Assembly (NCBI GenBank): GCA_031263195.1
Contig: JAISGD010000015.1
Coordinates: 1-64,000, forward strand
Direction of reading: 5' to 3'
DNA from: Campylobacteraceae bacterium
GTDB lineage: Bacteria; Campylobacterota; Campylobacteria; Campylobacterales; Campylobacteraceae
Length of the DNA stretch: 64,000 nt
Shown piece after piece: positions 9,569-21,421 of this stretch. Made by a program: the position numbers and the translations under genes. The notes beneath the pieces were generated by a model that saw only the letters and a program-made list of their open reading frames with translations, ran no database searches and was not told the DNA's origin. Position 1 is the stretch's first letter, and every line of letters begins with the position of its first letter.

Positions 9569-9680
9569 TTTTTATTCCTTGTGAAAATTCTTCAGAAAGT
9601 ATAGACTATTTTTGCTTTAACTCTTTATAATTAAATTTTGAATACAATCACCAATTCAAATCTATTCATAAGGCAGTCAT

Positions 9681-10673
9681 TTGAAAGCGTTAGAAAAGAG
9701 CATACAGGAATGCGGCAGCATAAAAGAGCTTGAAAAACTGCGCATTGAAGTTTTCGGTAAAAAGGGTTATTTTACAGCACAATTCGCAAAACTCAAAGAG
9801 TTAAAAGATGATGAGAAGATAGCATTTGCAGCTAAAGTCAATGAAGACAAGGGAAGATTTACGACTCTTATAAATTCAAAAAAGGAGTTGCTGGAAGCGG
9901 CTGAAAGAAGCGAAGCACTTAAAAAGGATGCCGTTGATGTGAGTCTTTATTCACGCCTATCCGATGCAGGCGCGCTTCATCCTGTAATGAGCACAATGGA
10001 TAAAATTATAGAGTATTTTATGTCGCTCAACTTTTCTGTAGAGGACGGACCGTTAATAGAAGATGATTTTCATAACTTTGAAGCTTTAAATCTACCAAAA
10101 TTTCACCCTGCGCGCGATATGCAAGACACATTTTACTGTAAAGACGGTGCGCTTTTAAGGACGCACACTTCGCCTGTTCAGGTAAGAACAATGTTATCGC
10201 AGCAGCCGCCTATTCGCATGATATGTCCTGGTTCAGTCTTCAGGCGCGATTTGGATTTAACGCATACTCCGATGTTTCATCAAATAGAAGGACTTGTGGT
10301 AGATAAAAAAGGCATGGTTTCATTTGCCAACCTCAAATCAATACTTGAAGAGTTTTTAAGATATATGTTTGGAAATGTGGACGTACGTTTTCGTCCCAGT
10401 TTTTTTCCATTCACGGAGCCAAGTGCGGAAGTAGACATAAGCTGTATATTTTGCGGTGGTTCTGGATGTAAAGTATGTAAAAATACAGGCTGGCTTGAGA
10501 TTTTGGGTTGCGGCGAAGTCGATCCGAATGTCTTTAAGGCGGTTGGCTATAAAGATGTGAGCGGATATGCATTCGGGCTTGGCATAGAGCGATTTACTAT
10601 GCTTTTGCGCGGAGTCGGCGACTTGCGCTCTCTTTTTGAGGGAGATTTACGACTGTTGGAGCAATTTAAATGA
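9681..10673 (+). CDS. pheS: phenylalanyl-tRNA synthetase alpha subunit
   Basis: 330 residues. This is the catalytic subunit of the alpha2-beta2 PheRS. The first 85 residues form the coiled-coil tRNA-binding arm. Class II motif 1 starts at H-P-V-M-S-T-M, motif 2 is [18 protein letters not shown], and motif 3 is [11 protein letters not shown] Cys-rich stretch ([12 protein letters not shown]) lies before motif 3. The start is TTG at 9681, the only reasonable start that keeps the arm. TATAAT (9626-9631) and TACAAT (9643-9648) are both possible -10 boxes. pheT overlaps by four bases. Confidence 0.97.
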   Translation: MKALEKSIQECGSIKELEKLRIEVFGKKGYFTAQFAKLKELKDDEKIAFAAKVNEDKGRFTTLINSKKELLEAAERSEALKKDAVDVSLYSRLSDAGALHPVMSTMDKIIEYFMSLNFSVEDGPLIEDDFHNFEALNLPKFHPARDMQDTFYCKDGALLRTHTSPVQVRTMLSQQPPIRMICPGSVFRRDLDLTHTPMFHQIEGLVVDKKGMVSFANLKSILEEFLRYMFGNVDVRFRPSFFPFTEPSAEVDISCIFCGGSGCKVCKNTGWLEILGCGEVDPNVFKAVGYKDVSGYAFGLGIERFTMLLRGVGDLRSLFEGDLRLLEQFK

Positions 10674-12994
10674 TAATCACAAGAAATTGGTTACATGAAT
10701 GGATAAACTTAAGCCAAATCAGTACAGATGAGCTTTGTAAAACTCTAAATAAAATAGGTCTCGAAGTAGCCGCCGTAACGCCGTATCGCTCAGTAAAAAA
10801 CTGTGTTGTTGGCTTGGTACGCGAAAAAAAATGCCATCCGGACGCTGAAAAACTTAATGTATGTATAGTTGATATAGGCAATACCGAATCTCTTCAAATC
10901 GTTTGCGGTGCGAAAAATGTACAGGAGGGGCAACTTGTGGCTGTAGCTCTTGTTGGCTGCAGGCTGCCGAACGGACTTGAAATACAAGAAGCGCAGCTTC
11001 GCGGTGTAAAATCTTGCGGTATGATATGCTCTTCATCAGAACTTGGTTATCCTAAAACAAATGACGGCATTATGATATTGGAGGGTATATCTCCCGCACT
11101 TGGTACACCGCTTAGCCAAATAGAGCAATTTCAAGATGACGCGATAGAGGTAGAGCTTACTCCCAACCGCGGAGATTGTTTGAGTATTTACGGTATAGCC
11201 AGGGATTTGGGCGCAGTATATAACACCAAAATCAACCTTCCTTCGGAAGTGACGGAAGATAGCAGTCAAATAGGTATAGGGCGCGTTTTAAATCTAAACA
11301 TAAAAGGCTCTATTGACTCCTCTTTAGTCTATAAAGCAATGCGAATGCAAGAGTTAAAAGAAGATACTGTAATGGATCTGCGTCTTGCCATTGCCGGCAT
11401 TAGTGCTGAAAATATTTTAGAGCGGTATTTAGCTTACACAACACATTCAACGGGTGTTATCTTAAGGGCTTACGGAACAGATGCACTTGAAAAAGATAAA
11501 ACAGGAAAAATAACTTTTACCATCAAAAAAGAAGCAAATGCTCTCGATAGCATATGGAGCAAAGAGCGGCTTTCATATATAGGCATTTCGCAAGAGAGTT
11601 TCTCAAAGCCAAAAAATGATGAACTCGTAATCATAGAGGCAAGCTACGCCAATCCGACACAGATAGCCTCAAACGGTGCTCGCAATATAAAAGAAGCGGA
11701 TGATGCGCTTTTCAGATCATTAAGAGGCAGTGAGCCGAATCTTGATTTTGGCATCAACTATTTAAGCTTCACTTTAAATAAAACGTCAAAAACAGGTATT
11801 TTGACAGGCACTCAAAGAGCTGTTAAAGAGAGGGCCATTCGTCAAATAAGTGTCAATTTTGACGATATGTATTCCATCATAGGCGCCAAAATAGCTAAAA
11901 ATGAGATTATCACGATATTAAATAATCTCTGTTTTAATGCTTCATTTAAGCCCGACCAAAACGCTCTGATAGCGGAAATACCGCCGTTTCGCCATGATGT
12001 GGAAAATATACAGGATATTTGTGAAGAGATAGTAAGGATGGTAGGCATTGACAATATAGCTTCAAAACCATTGCAATTCACCGAAACAACTCGTGTTAAT
12101 GCCATATCCGAAAACTTTGAAAAAAAGAAATTTTACCGTTATAAAGCAGTGGCTGCAGGCTTTTTTGAAAGCGTACACTATATATTTGGCGATAAAGCGA
12201 AACAAATGTTATATGGATTTGAGTGTTTGGACGAGAAATTTGAGATTATTAACCCGATAACAAGCGAACTTAACACGCTACGCACTACTTGCGCTTTGAA
12301 CCTTGCGCAAGCTGTAAGCGGTAATATAAAAGCGGGGCGCTCCGGCGCATGCCTCTTCGAACTTGGTAAAATCTTTGACAGCAAACGAAACGAGAGGGTT
12401 GTGATAGCATTTATAGCAAGCGGCAAGAGTGAAAAAAGCTCACCAGTCAACCATGGTAAAAGTGCCGAGTTTGATTTTGCCCTATTCTCGCAAAAAATAG
12501 CGACTGTTTTAGGAGATTTTGAGATAATAAAAGCGCATCCGGCCAATAGATTTTACAGTCCGTATGAGTACGGCGAGATAATTATTGAAGGCAAAAAAGC
12601 GGGTTATATCGCAAGAGTTGGCGTTGAGAACGAATATGATTTGGGGCGTACATATATATGCGAAGTAGATTTCGAAGCTTTACCGCATGGACGCAAAAAG
12701 GCTGCAACTTATTCAAAATTACCCAATGTTTCAAGAGATTTAAGTCTGCTCGTACCAAAAGAGCTGCCTTATACAAAAGTAGCGCAATGCCTCAACAACA
12801 ATGCGCCAAAAGAGTTAAAAACTTTCTATCCGATAGATATTTATGAAGACAGCTCATTAGGCGACAACAACAGCCTTACTATTACATTTGTTTTTGAACC
12901 CGAGGAAAAAACCTTTACGGAACAGGAGATAAGTGGCTTGTTGGAACAGATATTGAAAACTCTGTATTCGGAGTTAAAAATCAGTGTAAGATGA
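10670..12994 (+). CDS. pheT: phenylalanyl-tRNA synthetase beta subunit
   Basis: 774 residues, full-length bacterial type. Domains in order: an OB-fold tRNA-binding domain (about 38-150, [18 protein letters not shown]), the B3/B4 editing domain (about 200-380), B5 (about 395-470), the catalytic-like core, and the anticodon-binding ferredoxin-like fold at the end ([11 protein letters not shown]). It partners PheS. ATGA overlaps join it to pheS before and to aroA after it, so the three are translationally coupled. Confidence 0.97.
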   Translation: MIITRNWLHEWINLSQISTDELCKTLNKIGLEVAAVTPYRSVKNCVVGLVREKKCHPDAEKLNVCIVDIGNTESLQIVCGAKNVQEGQLVAVALVGCRLPNGLEIQEAQLRGVKSCGMICSSSELGYPKTNDGIMILEGISPALGTPLSQIEQFQDDAIEVELTPNRGDCLSIYGIARDLGAVYNTKINLPSEVTEDSSQIGIGRVLNLNIKGSIDSSLVYKAMRMQELKEDTVMDLRLAIAGISAENILERYLAYTTHSTGVILRAYGTDALEKDKTGKITFTIKKEANALDSIWSKERLSYIGISQESFSKPKNDELVIIEASYANPTQIASNGARNIKEADDALFRSLRGSEPNLDFGINYLSFTLNKTSKTGILTGTQRAVKERAIRQISVNFDDMYSIIGAKIAKNEIITILNNLCFNASFKPDQNALIAEIPPFRHDVENIQDICEEIVRMVGIDNIASKPLQFTETTRVNAISENFEKKKFYRYKAVAAGFFESVHYIFGDKAKQMLYGFECLDEKFEIINPITSELNTLRTTCALNLAQAVSGNIKAGRSGACLFELGKIFDSKRNERVVIAFIASGKSEKSSPVNHGKSAEFDFALFSQKIATVLGDFEIIKAHPANRFYSPYEYGEIIIEGKKAGYIARVGVENEYDLGRTYICEVDFEALPHGRKKAATYSKLPNVSRDLSLLVPKELPYTKVAQCLNNNAPKELKTFYPIDIYEDSSLGDNNSLTITFVFEPEEKTFTEQEISGLLEQILKTLYSELKISVR

Positions 12995-14283
12995 GTATTT
13001 TGAAAATAGAAAAGGCTGAGGCTTTTAATGAAGTTATAACCGATATAGCGGCAGATAAGTCGATATCGCATAGATGCGCTATCTTTTCGCTTTTAAGCGA
13101 TAAAACATCGTTTATCAGAAACTATCTGCAAGCTGAAGATACGCTTTGTACTCTAAATATTATCAAAGCACTGGGTGCAAAAATAGAGAACGAAAACAGT
13201 ATTTTGCGTATCACTCCGCCGACAAAAATCACTGAGCCGTCTTTAATACTTGATTGCGGCAATAGCGGAACGGCTATGCGGTTATTGATAGGACTTTTAA
13301 GTAGTACGGAAGGATTTTTTGTTCTGCACGGCGATAAATATTTGGCTAATCGTCCGATGAAAAGGATCACTACGCCGCTAAAAAAAATAGGCGCAAATAT
13401 AGACGGCAGACAAAACAGCGATTTATCGCCGATTTGTATTAGAGGCGCCAAGTTAAAGCCATTTGATTACAAAAGTCCCATAGCGTCGGCACAGGTAAAA
13501 AGTGCGTTAATTTTGAGCGCGTTAAATACCAACGCACCGAGTTTTTTCGCCGAACCCGAACTTAGCCGCGACCATACAGAGAGAATGTTGAAAGGCATGG
13601 GCGTTGATATCGAGTATAAAAACGATAAAATCGCCATCAATCCGCCCAAAAAACCGTTGCACCCTTTAGATATTACCGTACCTGCCGACCCTTCAAGTGC
13701 ATTTTTCTTCGCTGTTGCTGCCGCTATTATCCCAAATTCGAGAGTGATTTTAAAAAATATACTCTTAAATAAAACGCGTATAGAGGCTTTTAAAATTTTA
13801 CAGCGAATGGGAACGCAGATAGAGTTTGTACAAAAAGATGATAAATACGAGAGTATCGGCGATATTACAGTTCGGTACGCACCGTTGAAAGCCGTCAAAA
13901 TCAGTGAAAATATTTCATGGCTTATAGACGAACTTCCCGCTCTTTCCATAGCTTTTGCATGTGCTTCCGGCATAAGCAGCGTTAGAAATGCCAAAGAACT
14001 TAGGATAAAAGAGAGCGATAGAATAAGCACAATCGTTAAAAATCTGAAGCTTTGCGGTATCAACGTAACCGAACTGGAAGATGGATACGACATAGAAGGC
14101 GGCACATTCAAAAATGCTGTGTTTAACAGCTTCGGCGACCACAGAATCGCAATGAGTTTCGCTATAGCTTCGCTTTTATGCGGTGGAGTTGTAGAAGATG
14201 CGGATTGTATTGATACATCATTTCCGAATTTTACGAATATTTTGAAAAAGATAAGCGTAGCAGAGAGTTTGCAGTGGAGATAA
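12991..14283 (+). CDS. aroA: 3-phosphoshikimate 1-carboxyvinyltransferase (EPSP synthase)
   Basis: 430 residues. It joins PEP to shikimate-3-phosphate, step six of the shikimate pathway. Visible motifs are D-K-S-I-S-H-R near residue 22, N-S-G-T-A-M-R-L-L near 91, R-P-M-K-R near 120, and F-G-D-H-R-I-A-M-S near 379. It overlaps pheT by four bases and ispH by ten, so it sits in the middle of a tight operon. The A-x-x-S-G-T class feature reads N-S-G-T-A-M-R. Confidence 0.96.
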   Translation: MSILKIEKAEAFNEVITDIAADKSISHRCAIFSLLSDKTSFIRNYLQAEDTLCTLNIIKALGAKIENENSILRITPPTKITEPSLILDCGNSGTAMRLLIGLLSSTEGFFVLHGDKYLANRPMKRITTPLKKIGANIDGRQNSDLSPICIRGAKLKPFDYKSPIASAQVKSALILSALNTNAPSFFAEPELSRDHTERMLKGMGVDIEYKNDKIAINPPKKPLHPLDITVPADPSSAFFFAVAAAIIPNSRVILKNILLNKTRIEAFKILQRMGTQIEFVQKDDKYESIGDITVRYAPLKAVKISENISWLIDELPALSIAFACASGISSVRNAKELRIKESDRISTIVKNLKLCGINVTELEDGYDIEGGTFKNAVFNSFGDHRIAMSFAIASLLCGGVVEDADCIDTSFPNFTNILKKISVAESLQWR

Positions 14284-15107
14284 AACTGGCTAAAAGTTAC
14301 GGTTTTTGCTTTGGTGTTAAAAGAGCTATCAAAATAGCTGAAAATGCGTCCGGAGCTTCTACAATAGGACCTTTGATACATAATAACGAAGAAATTTTAA
14401 GACTTAAAAATAATTTTAATGTAGACACATTAAATAGTGCGAATGAAGCCGCGGATATAAAAAAGGCGATTATTCGCACGCATGGCATCCAAAAAGAGGA
14501 CTTGGAAACTCTGAAAAAACTAAATATAGAGATAATAAACGCCACTTGTCCATTTGTGACAAAACCGCAAAAGATTTGTGAAGAGATGAGTATACAAGGC
14601 TATACGATAATCATTTTCGGTGACAGAAATCATCCTGAAGTTAAAAGTGTCAAAAGTTACAGTATACACAATAATGTTTATGTAGTTTTGAGTATTGAGG
14701 ATTTGGATGGAATAGACTTGAACCATAAAATCACTTTAGTTTCGCAAACAACACGAAATGTCGATGAGTTTTTGAAAATTGCGGATTTTCTAATCGGTTC
14801 CTGTAAGGAAGTGAGAGTTTTTAATACTATTTGCAATGCTACTTTTGAAAACCAAGACGCGGCGCGCGAATTGGCGATTGAAGCTGATATTGTTATAGTT
14901 ATCGGCGGGAAAAACTCTTCAAATACAAAACAATTGTATAGAATCGTTAAAGAATATTGCGAGGATAGTTTTCTCGTAGAGAACGTCAAAGAGTTGAATT
15001 TTTCGTGGTTTACGGGCAAAAAAATATGCGGGATAACAGCTGGGGCTTCAACTCCGGATTGGATTATTGAAAAAATTATTGAAAAAATCAGAGAAATTAA
15101 AGTATAA
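14274..15107 (+). CDS. ispH: 4-hydroxy-3-methylbut-2-enyl diphosphate reductase
   Basis: 277 residues with a GTG start inside the end of aroA. It is the last enzyme of the MEP isoprenoid pathway and makes IPP and DMAPP. The three [Fe-S] ligands are present: C in G-F-C-F-G-V near residue 12, C in N-A-T-C-P-F-V near 96, and C in T-I-C-N-A-T near 190. The catalytic T-x-x-T-R and E-positions (T-T-R-N-V-D-E) are also seen. The coding end contains the TATAAT that probably drives rpsA. Confidence 0.96.
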   Translation: MEIKLAKSYGFCFGVKRAIKIAENASGASTIGPLIHNNEEILRLKNNFNVDTLNSANEAADIKKAIIRTHGIQKEDLETLKKLNIEIINATCPFVTKPQKICEEMSIQGYTIIIFGDRNHPEVKSVKSYSIHNNVYVVLSIEDLDGIDLNHKITLVSQTTRNVDEFLKIADFLIGSCKEVRVFNTICNATFENQDAARELAIEADIVIVIGGKNSSNTKQLYRIVKEYCEDSFLVENVKELNFSWFTGKKICGITAGASTPDWIIEKIIEKIREIKV

Positions 15108-15108
15108 T
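15103..15108 (+). promoter_or_regulatory. probable -10 box of rpsA overlapping the ispH stop
   Basis: TATAAT whose bases 15105-15107 are also the TAA stop of ispH. It lies about 62 bases before the rpsA ATG, leaving a leader of roughly 50 bases. Confidence 0.5.
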
Positions 15109-15169
15109 GTTAATTTTGAGTCCGTTTTAATTTTACAAAAGCGAACAAATCACACCAAAAAGGAAAATA

Positions 15170-16861
15170 ATGGCAAAAGAGGTGAACAATAGTGTTCAAA
15201 ATAGCACCAATGATACAACGGAATTCGTAGAGGATATGGATTTCGCGACTATGCTGGAAGAGTTTGAATCGGGCAAAAAAACCGATAATGAAGTAACGGC
15301 GGATGGTGTCATCGTTGAGATTAAGGATGATATAACGCTGGTTGATGTTGGCAAAAAGAGCGAGGGGAGACTTTACACTTCCGAGATTAAAGATACCGAC
15401 GGCAACCTTATCTACAAGGTAGGCGATATTATAAAAGTTGTCGTAACCGGATTTAGAAATGAAAAACCAATAGTTTCTCACAGAAAAGCTATTAAAAAAG
15501 AGAAAGTAAAAGCTTTTATAAACAGTTTTAATGAGAGCGACAATCTTTTGTTTGACGCAAAAGTTGTCGGTAAAAATAAGGGCGGTCTTATCGCTGAAAA
15601 TAGCGATGGCATAGAGTTTTTTTTACCGCGTTCGCAAGTAGCGGTCAAGGACCCTCAGACATTAATGGGCAAAACTATAAAAGTCTCCGTTTTAAAAATA
15701 GACAAAGAGAATGAATCAATTGTTGTTTCAAGAAAAAAACCTTTAGATGAAGAACGAAAAAGACGAAAAGATATTATTCAGGAATTGATGGAAAAAGATG
15801 AGGCCGTAGAGGGTACGGTTAAAAAGATTACAACTTACGGTATGTTTGTAGATGTCGGTGGTGTGGACGGACTTGTGCATTATAGCGAGATAAGTTATAA
15901 AGGTCCTGTAAATCCGAGTTCGTTTTACAAAGAGGACGATAGAGTTTTAGTAAAAGTTCTCAATTACGATAAAGAAAAAAAGCATCTGTCATTGTCTATC
16001 AAAGCGGCGCAGCCCGACCCTTGGCAAGAGATAGAAGACCAACTTGTCGAAAAAGACGTTATACAGGTGATTGTTAGCAATATAGAGCCTTACGGTGCAT
16101 TTGTTGATTTGGGTAATGATGTCGAAGGCTTTTTACACATTTCCGAAATCTCTTGGGATAAAAATATCAAACACCCCAAAGATTATATCAGCGAAGGTCA
16201 ACAGATAGACGTTGAAGTTATAGAGATAGATATAAAAGGCAGACGATTGCGCGTCTCGCTGAAAAATGTCATTCCAAAACCATTTGACGATTTTATAAAA
16301 ACTCATAAAGTCGGCGATACGGTAAAAGGCAATGTAACAACATTAACAAATTTCGGAGCTTTTGTAAAAATCGGTGTCGTAGAAGGCTTGCTGCACAACG
16401 AAGACGCCTCATGGAATCGAAGTGCCAGATGCAAAGATTTATTTAAAGAGGGTGATGAAGTTGAGGTTAAAATTCTAAAAATAGATACTGAAAATGAGAA
16501 AATCTCACTGAGCCGCAAAGAACTTCAAGAAAGCCCGATAGAACAATACGCCAAAAAATATGACAACGGCGATATCGTAAATGGCAAAATCCTCGACATA
16601 AAAGATTTTGGTCTGTTTGTAGAGCTTGAAGACGGTGTGGATGCGCTCATACGTAAAGAGGATTTTGGAAATCTCAGTGTTGACGATTTAAAAGCAGGAG
16701 ATGAGATAGAAGCGGTTATAGTTTTTATGGACGAAAAGAAAAACCGCATACGTCTGTCGGTAAAAAGACTCTCTAAAATCAAAGAGCGGGAAACCTTAAG
16801 CAAAATAAACAAAGACGATAAAATGACTTTGGGTGATATTATAAAAGATCAACTAAAATAG
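15170..16861 (+). CDS. rpsA: 30S ribosomal protein S1
   Basis: 563 residues, organised as about six S1 RNA-binding repeats. Repeat hallmarks are seen several times, for example G-T-V-K-K-I-T-T-Y-G-M-F-V-D-V-G-G-V-D-G-L-V-H near 220 and G-A-F-V-D-L-G-N-D-V-E-G-F-L-H-I-S-E-I-S-W near 310. S1 brings mRNA to the 30S subunit, above all messages with weak ribosome sites. An acidic N-terminal extension precedes the first repeat. It probably has its own promoter, and a strong terminator follows (16871-16903). Confidence 0.97.
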   Translation: MAKEVNNSVQNSTNDTTEFVEDMDFATMLEEFESGKKTDNEVTADGVIVEIKDDITLVDVGKKSEGRLYTSEIKDTDGNLIYKVGDIIKVVVTGFRNEKPIVSHRKAIKKEKVKAFINSFNESDNLLFDAKVVGKNKGGLIAENSDGIEFFLPRSQVAVKDPQTLMGKTIKVSVLKIDKENESIVVSRKKPLDEERKRRKDIIQELMEKDEAVEGTVKKITTYGMFVDVGGVDGLVHYSEISYKGPVNPSSFYKEDDRVLVKVLNYDKEKKHLSLSIKAAQPDPWQEIEDQLVEKDVIQVIVSNIEPYGAFVDLGNDVEGFLHISEISWDKNIKHPKDYISEGQQIDVEVIEIDIKGRRLRVSLKNVIPKPFDDFIKTHKVGDTVKGNVTTLTNFGAFVKIGVVEGLLHNEDASWNRSARCKDLFKEGDEVEVKILKIDTENEKISLSRKELQESPIEQYAKKYDNGDIVNGKILDIKDFGLFVELEDGVDALIRKEDFGNLSVDDLKAGDEIEAVIVFMDEKKNRIRLSVKRLSKIKERETLSKINKDDKMTLGDIIKDQLK

Positions 16862-16870
16862 GTTAACGCC

Positions 16871-16903
16871 AAAAGCCGCTAGAAAAATTTTGGTGCGGCT
16901 TTT
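16871..16903 (+). terminator. rpsA terminator
   Basis: AAAAGCCGC (16871-16879) pairs with GCGGCTTTT (16895-16903) around a 15-base loop. The 3' arm supplies a T run. It sits ten bases after the rpsA stop. Confidence 0.75.
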
Positions 16904-16934
16904 ATACGCAAAAAGATTTCAAAAGGTTGTTTCA

Positions 16935-18518
16935 GTGAAGCAAAAAAAGATTGTTGTGTGTGATACTATTCATGAAAAAGGCTTTGAGCTTTTAAAAAAA
17001 GAGAGTGATATAGAAGTTGTTGACGCGACTGCTGTCGCCAAAGAGAATCTAAGCGAATTTCTAAAGGATGCCGATGTAGCCATTACACGAAGTCCTACTG
17101 ATGTGGATATTAAATTTTTAGATTTTGCTAAAAAACTCAACGCGGTAGTGCGCGCAGGCGTAGGCGTGGATAATGTGGACTTGGACGAATGCAGCAAAAG
17201 AGGTGTGATTGCCATGAACGTTCCTACCGCAAACACGATAGCAGCCGTAGAACTTACTATGACACATATTTTATCATCAGCGCGTAGTTTCCCCTATGCA
17301 CATAATGCATTAAAGCAGGATAGAGTTTGGAAGCGTGAAAAATGGTACGGTATTGAGCTATTTGGGAAAAAACTCGGCGTTATCGGTTTTGGCAATATAG
17401 GAAGCCGCGTTGCCGTGCGTGCTAAAGCTTTCGGTATGGATATCATAGCGTACGACCCGTATATTCAAAGCAATAAAGTAACTGATTTGGGTATGGCTTA
17501 TACGGAAAATTTTGACGATATTTTGGCGTGCGATTTTATCACTATCCATACGCCCAAAACCAAAGAAACAATCAATATGATAGATAAAGCTCAAATCGCC
17601 AAAATGAAAAAGGGTATAAGACTTGTTAACGTGGCACGTGGCGGACTCTACAATGAAGAAGCTCTCGTTGAAGGCTTAAAAAACGGACATATAGCTTTTG
17701 CCGGTATTGATGTATTCTCAAAAGAGCCTGCTTTGGATAATCCCCTTTTAGACCTTGACAATGTTACGGTAACTCCGCATCTTGGCGCGAATACCTTAGA
17801 GTCTCAAGAGAAGATAGCTATTGCTGCTGCAGAAGCTGCGATATTGGCTGCAAGAGGCGTAAGTTACCCCAACGCGCTTAATCTTCCGATTAAAACAGAG
17901 GATTTGCCAAACTATGTAGCGCCATATCTTGAATTGGTACAAAAGATAAGTTTTTTAGCGGCACAAATATATAAACGACCTATTTTAGGTATTCATATAG
18001 AGGGTGAAGGGACAATTAGCGAACACGTGAACTCTCTGTTAACTTTCGCAATTGTTGGAGCTTTAAAAGAGTCCTTAGGAGATAATATCAATTATGTAAA
18101 TGCCGTTTATGTGGCTAATGAGGCAAGGATAGATACAAGTTCCAACGTTCTGCCGGCAAGCGGCTATAGCAATAAAGTAACTGTCAAAATCTCAACCGAC
18201 AAAGGCGTCGCACAGGTAAGCGGCACGGTATTCGGCGAAGACGAACAGAGAATTGTCGATATCAACGGCTTTAAGACTGACTTTAAGCCGAAAGGGAAAA
18301 TGATAATATTTAAAAATAAAGATGTACCTGGCGTTATCGCTGCAATTAGCGCTATTTTGGCGCAAAACAGCGTAAATATAGCTGACTTTAGGCTTGGACG
18401 GGGAAATGATGGATTTGCCCTCGCGGTTGTATTGATAGACCAAGAGATAAGCAAAGAAATCCTTGCTAAACTAAATAAACTTGAGCAGTGTATCTGGGCG
18501 CAAAGCGTAAATATATAG
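16935..18518 (+). CDS. serA: D-3-phosphoglycerate dehydrogenase
   Basis: 527 residues from the GTG at 16935, which has AAAAGG eight bases upstream. An upstream in-frame TTG at 16890 lies inside the terminator hairpin and adds residues foreign to the family, so I reject it. The enzyme oxidises 3-phosphoglycerate, the first step of serine synthesis. Seen: the NAD site G-F-G-N-I-G-S-R near 145, N-V-A-R-G-G near 231 (substrate Arg), and the catalytic Glu and H-L-G-A-N-T near 283. An intervening domain and a C-terminal ACT domain (about 455-527) follow, so this is the long SerA form, open to allosteric control. Confidence 0.96.
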   Translation: MKQKKIVVCDTIHEKGFELLKKESDIEVVDATAVAKENLSEFLKDADVAITRSPTDVDIKFLDFAKKLNAVVRAGVGVDNVDLDECSKRGVIAMNVPTANTIAAVELTMTHILSSARSFPYAHNALKQDRVWKREKWYGIELFGKKLGVIGFGNIGSRVAVRAKAFGMDIIAYDPYIQSNKVTDLGMAYTENFDDILACDFITIHTPKTKETINMIDKAQIAKMKKGIRLVNVARGGLYNEEALVEGLKNGHIAFAGIDVFSKEPALDNPLLDLDNVTVTPHLGANTLESQEKIAIAAAEAAILAARGVSYPNALNLPIKTEDLPNYVAPYLELVQKISFLAAQIYKRPILGIHIEGEGTISEHVNSLLTFAIVGALKESLGDNINYVNAVYVANEARIDTSSNVLPASGYSNKVTVKISTDKGVAQVSGTVFGEDEQRIVDINGFKTDFKPKGKMIIFKNKDVPGVIAAISAILAQNSVNIADFRLGRGNDGFALAVVLIDQEISKEILAKLNKLEQCIWAQSVNI

Positions 18519-18528
18519 GAGAAGACTT

Positions 18529-19098
18529 ATGGCTTCATATTCAATGGGCGATTTAAAAAAAGGATTAAAGATAGAGTTGGATGGTGTTCCATATAAGATA
18601 GTGGAGTATCAGCATGTAAAACCAGGAAAAGGACCGGCGTTTGTGAGAGCCAGAATCAAGTCTTTTATAAACGGTAAAGTTATAGAGAAGACTTTTCACG
18701 CAGGTGATAAATGCGAACAGCCGAATCTCATACAAAAAACGATGCAATATCTTTATGACGACGGTGAAAGTCTGCAATTTATGGACACTGCCACATATGA
18801 GCAAGTTGCCATATCCGAAGAGCAAATGGGGGATTTGCTTAAGTGGATGCTTGACGGTATGACGGTGGAAGTGCTTTTTCATAACAATATCGCCATAGAT
18901 GTTGAGATACCTCAAGTAGTCGAGTACCGGATAAAAGACACTCCGCCGAACTTCAAAGGAGATACGCAAGGCGGCAGAAAACCGGCCACTTTAGAAAGCG
19001 GCGCAGTTATACAGGTACCTTTTCATGTGCTTGAAGGCGATACCGTAAAAGTAGACACCGTACGCGAAGAGTATCTGGAAAAAGTCAAAAACAGTTAA
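18529..19098 (+). CDS. efp: translation elongation factor P
   Basis: 189 residues with three beta-barrel domains. EF-P relieves ribosome stalling at polyproline. The loop tip reads K-P-G-K-G-P-A-F with Lys34 at the modified position, the form expected for (R)-beta-lysylation by EpmA; epmA is not in the window. The ATG follows serA by ten bases with AGGAGAAG in between, so it is probably co-transcribed. Its stop overlaps the end of convergent bamA by four bases. Confidence 0.97.
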   Translation: MASYSMGDLKKGLKIELDGVPYKIVEYQHVKPGKGPAFVRARIKSFINGKVIEKTFHAGDKCEQPNLIQKTMQYLYDDGESLQFMDTATYEQVAISEEQMGDLLKWMLDGMTVEVLFHNNIAIDVEIPQVVEYRIKDTPPNFKGDTQGGRKPATLESGAVIQVPFHVLEGDTVKVDTVREEYLEKVKNS

Positions 19099-21332
19099 AA
19101 TGTTCTTCCCATAGTGAACTCAAAACTGCTTATTCTGTCGCCATCCTCTTTTTTAAGAGGTTTGGCGAAAATAAATTGTATCGGTCCCATCGGAGATATC
19201 CACTCTAATGCCGCACCTGCCGAAGCGCGTTTTTCATCAAGACTTTTATCGCCTATCATGCCGTAATCAACAAACAAGGCGCCGCGCATTTTTATCCTTT
19301 CTACCATAGGAAAGCTGATTTCCATCGTATTTAAAAATGATATTTTACCGCCGGTAAGCGCACCATCCGCATTTCTGGGAGAAACGGAACTGCTCTCAAA
19401 ACCTCTTAGAGAACCTATGCCTCCAAGATACAGTTTTTCATTATACGGTAGATAACCTCCCTCCTCTATCCAGCCAAATTGCGCCTTATAACGCAATATC
19501 AAGTCATATCCTATACTATCCTCAAGTCCGTAAAAAGCACTGAATTTAGTTATGCTTTTTAAAAACTCTTGGTCGCCGCCGAGTCCGGCAAATTCAAAAG
19601 ACGTACTTGCTGCTATACCGCGTCTTGGCAGATAATAATCGTCCGTATTGTTAAATGATATGCTTGGCATAACAGAGCTTTTGAGAGCTTTTGCCAAATA
19701 ACCGCTCGTATCTTTATCTATATCTCGCTGTAATGCGGCGCTGATATCGCTAAGCTCCGAAGTCTCATAAGTGTATCTGATAAATGTTGATACATAGCGC
19801 CCCAATTTTCGCCCAAGCGACACATAAAAACCACTCGTCAGTTCATCATAATCATAATAGTCATAATCTTTTCTGTAAACACTCCCGCCAAGGCTGTAAA
19901 CAGAGTCGAAAATACGCGGATTTGCCATAGAAACAGAACCGGATAACTCTCTGTCCGAACGCTCCACATTCACCGATGTACTTACGCCGCTTCCCAAAAG
20001 ATTATTCTCGGACACATAAGCATTTATTAAAAAACCGTCACTTGAGCCATAACCTATGCCTCCGCCTATCATTCCCGTTTGTCTCTCTTTTACTTCAACT
20101 ACCAAATCAACTTCATCTTTGGAGACTCTCTCTTCCTTAATAGTGACATCTTCAAAATATCCAGTTCGTCTAAGTGCATCTCTTGAGTCTTTCAAGTCCG
20201 TCCTATTATACAAATCTCTTGGAGCCAAAAACACATCTCGGCGTACAACTCTGTCTATTGTTACAGAGTTACCCATAATACGTACATCCCTGATATAGAC
20301 TCTATCTGCAGGCGTTACAGTGTATATAATATTCACGATATTGTTTTGCGTATCTTTATTGATATCGGGATAAACTTTGACATAAGCATAACCTTGATCG
20401 GCTATCATATCTTCAAGTTTTTTAGTATCTTTTCTGAGCTTGACAATATCAAATATATCTCTGCTCTGTAGTGCAAAACCTTTTTGCACCTTTTCAATAT
20501 CTATAAAACCGTCTGGAATAACTATCGTGGTATTGCCCACTTTATACTTTTCACCTTCATCTATCTTGTACTCCAATTTGGCGTTATAGTTGTCAAAAGA
20601 TACTCTCAAATACGGCGCGCTGACGTTTGCATCCAAATAGCCGTATTTATAATATATATCACGAATTTTTGAGGCGTCCTGCTCCAACTCAAAAAGATTT
20701 ACCTTGCCGTCATTTCTGCCCCACATCCATCCCATAAACTCACGCTCTTTATTGGCTATAGACGGTTCAAAATCACTGTAGTCCAACTTATTTGCACCAT
20801 ATATATCCACGCTTTTGATGATAATGTTTTCGCCGCGGTTGATTTTAAATTTTACCTCTATACTCTGTTCATTAAAACGGTTTGTCTCCACATCTACTAC
20901 CGTATCAAAAAAACCTTTTAACTCATAAAATTTTTTTATCTGTTCTTTAGCGAACTCTATCTTGCCAAAGTCATATATTTCACCCTTTTTAACATTTGAA
21001 AAAGAGTTAATGGACTCCTTATCGCTATCACCGATACCCTCTATGTCCACTTTTGCAATGATTGGTTTCTCTTTGAGATGTATAGTAAGAACCCCGTCAT
21101 CATCATCTTCTATCCAAATATCTTCAAAATATTGCTGCCGAAATAGAGTCTTTACAGCGTTGTCAATTGTATCTATATCAATTTGCTGTCCGACTTTTAA
21201 TCCCGTCATCTCTATAGCTGTTTCCGGCGAGAGATATAGCAATCCTTCAAACTTGATATCATTTATCTGCTTGGCGCACAGCGTATCGCTCAAAGCGGCA
21301 ATGCAGGCAAGAGAGAGTAAAACTTTTTTCAT
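19095..21332 (-). CDS. bamA: outer membrane protein assembly factor BamA
   Basis: 745 residues from the ATG at 21332, which gives a clean signal peptide ([14 protein letters not shown]). The upstream TTG at 21350 falls next to the ribosome site and is not used here. Residues 20-400 hold five POTRA-like repeats and the rest an Omp85 beta-barrel. The lid-loop [10 protein letters not shown] motif lies near residue 640, and the protein ends in M-G-R-T-F, a terminal-Phe beta-signal. BamA folds and inserts outer-membrane proteins. It diverges from tyrA from an overlapping promoter region. Confidence 0.96.
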   Translation of the reverse strand: MKKVLLSLACIAALSDTLCAKQINDIKFEGLLYLSPETAIEMTGLKVGQQIDIDTIDNAVKTLFRQQYFEDIWIEDDDDGVLTIHLKEKPIIAKVDIEGIGDSDKESINSFSNVKKGEIYDFGKIEFAKEQIKKFYELKGFFDTVVDVETNRFNEQSIEVKFKINRGENIIIKSVDIYGANKLDYSDFEPSIANKEREFMGWMWGRNDGKVNLFELEQDASKIRDIYYKYGYLDANVSAPYLRVSFDNYNAKLEYKIDEGEKYKVGNTTIVIPDGFIDIEKVQKGFALQSRDIFDIVKLRKDTKKLEDMIADQGYAYVKVYPDINKDTQNNIVNIIYTVTPADRVYIRDVRIMGNSVTIDRVVRRDVFLAPRDLYNRTDLKDSRDALRRTGYFEDVTIKEERVSKDEVDLVVEVKERQTGMIGGGIGYGSSDGFLINAYVSENNLLGSGVSTSVNVERSDRELSGSVSMANPRIFDSVYSLGGSVYRKDYDYYDYDELTSGFYVSLGRKLGRYVSTFIRYTYETSELSDISAALQRDIDKDTSGYLAKALKSSVMPSISFNNTDDYYLPRRGIAASTSFEFAGLGGDQEFLKSITKFSAFYGLEDSIGYDLILRYKAQFGWIEEGGYLPYNEKLYLGGIGSLRGFESSSVSPRNADGALTGGKISFLNTMEISFPMVERIKMRGALFVDYGMIGDKSLDEKRASAGAALEWISPMGPIQFIFAKPLKKEDGDRISSFEFTMGRTF

Positions 21333-21371
21333 AAAAATATCCGTAAACAAAATTTTGCAAAATAAAGTGGG

Positions 21372-21377
21372 TATAAT
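21372..21377. promoter_or_regulatory. overlapping divergent -10 boxes of tyrA and bamA
   Basis: GGTATAATACC is nearly its own reverse complement. The plus strand reads TATAAT 45 bases before tyrA, and the minus strand reads TATTAT about 40 bases before bamA. No other -10-like box is as good in the 89-base gap. Confidence 0.4.
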
Positions 21378-21421
21378 ACCATTTTAATAATAAATATTCA
21401 AAATTTTTAAGGATATATATA

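Noticed and set aside
13467-14381. 304-codon frame opposite aroA
   Set aside because: It is antisense to a confirmed EPSP synthase gene, has no family features, and comes from the codon bias of the real gene.
16890-16934. Longer SerA start at TTG 16890
   Set aside because: It sits inside the rpsA terminator stem, lacks a ribosome site and adds residues outside the family; GTG 16935 is well placed.
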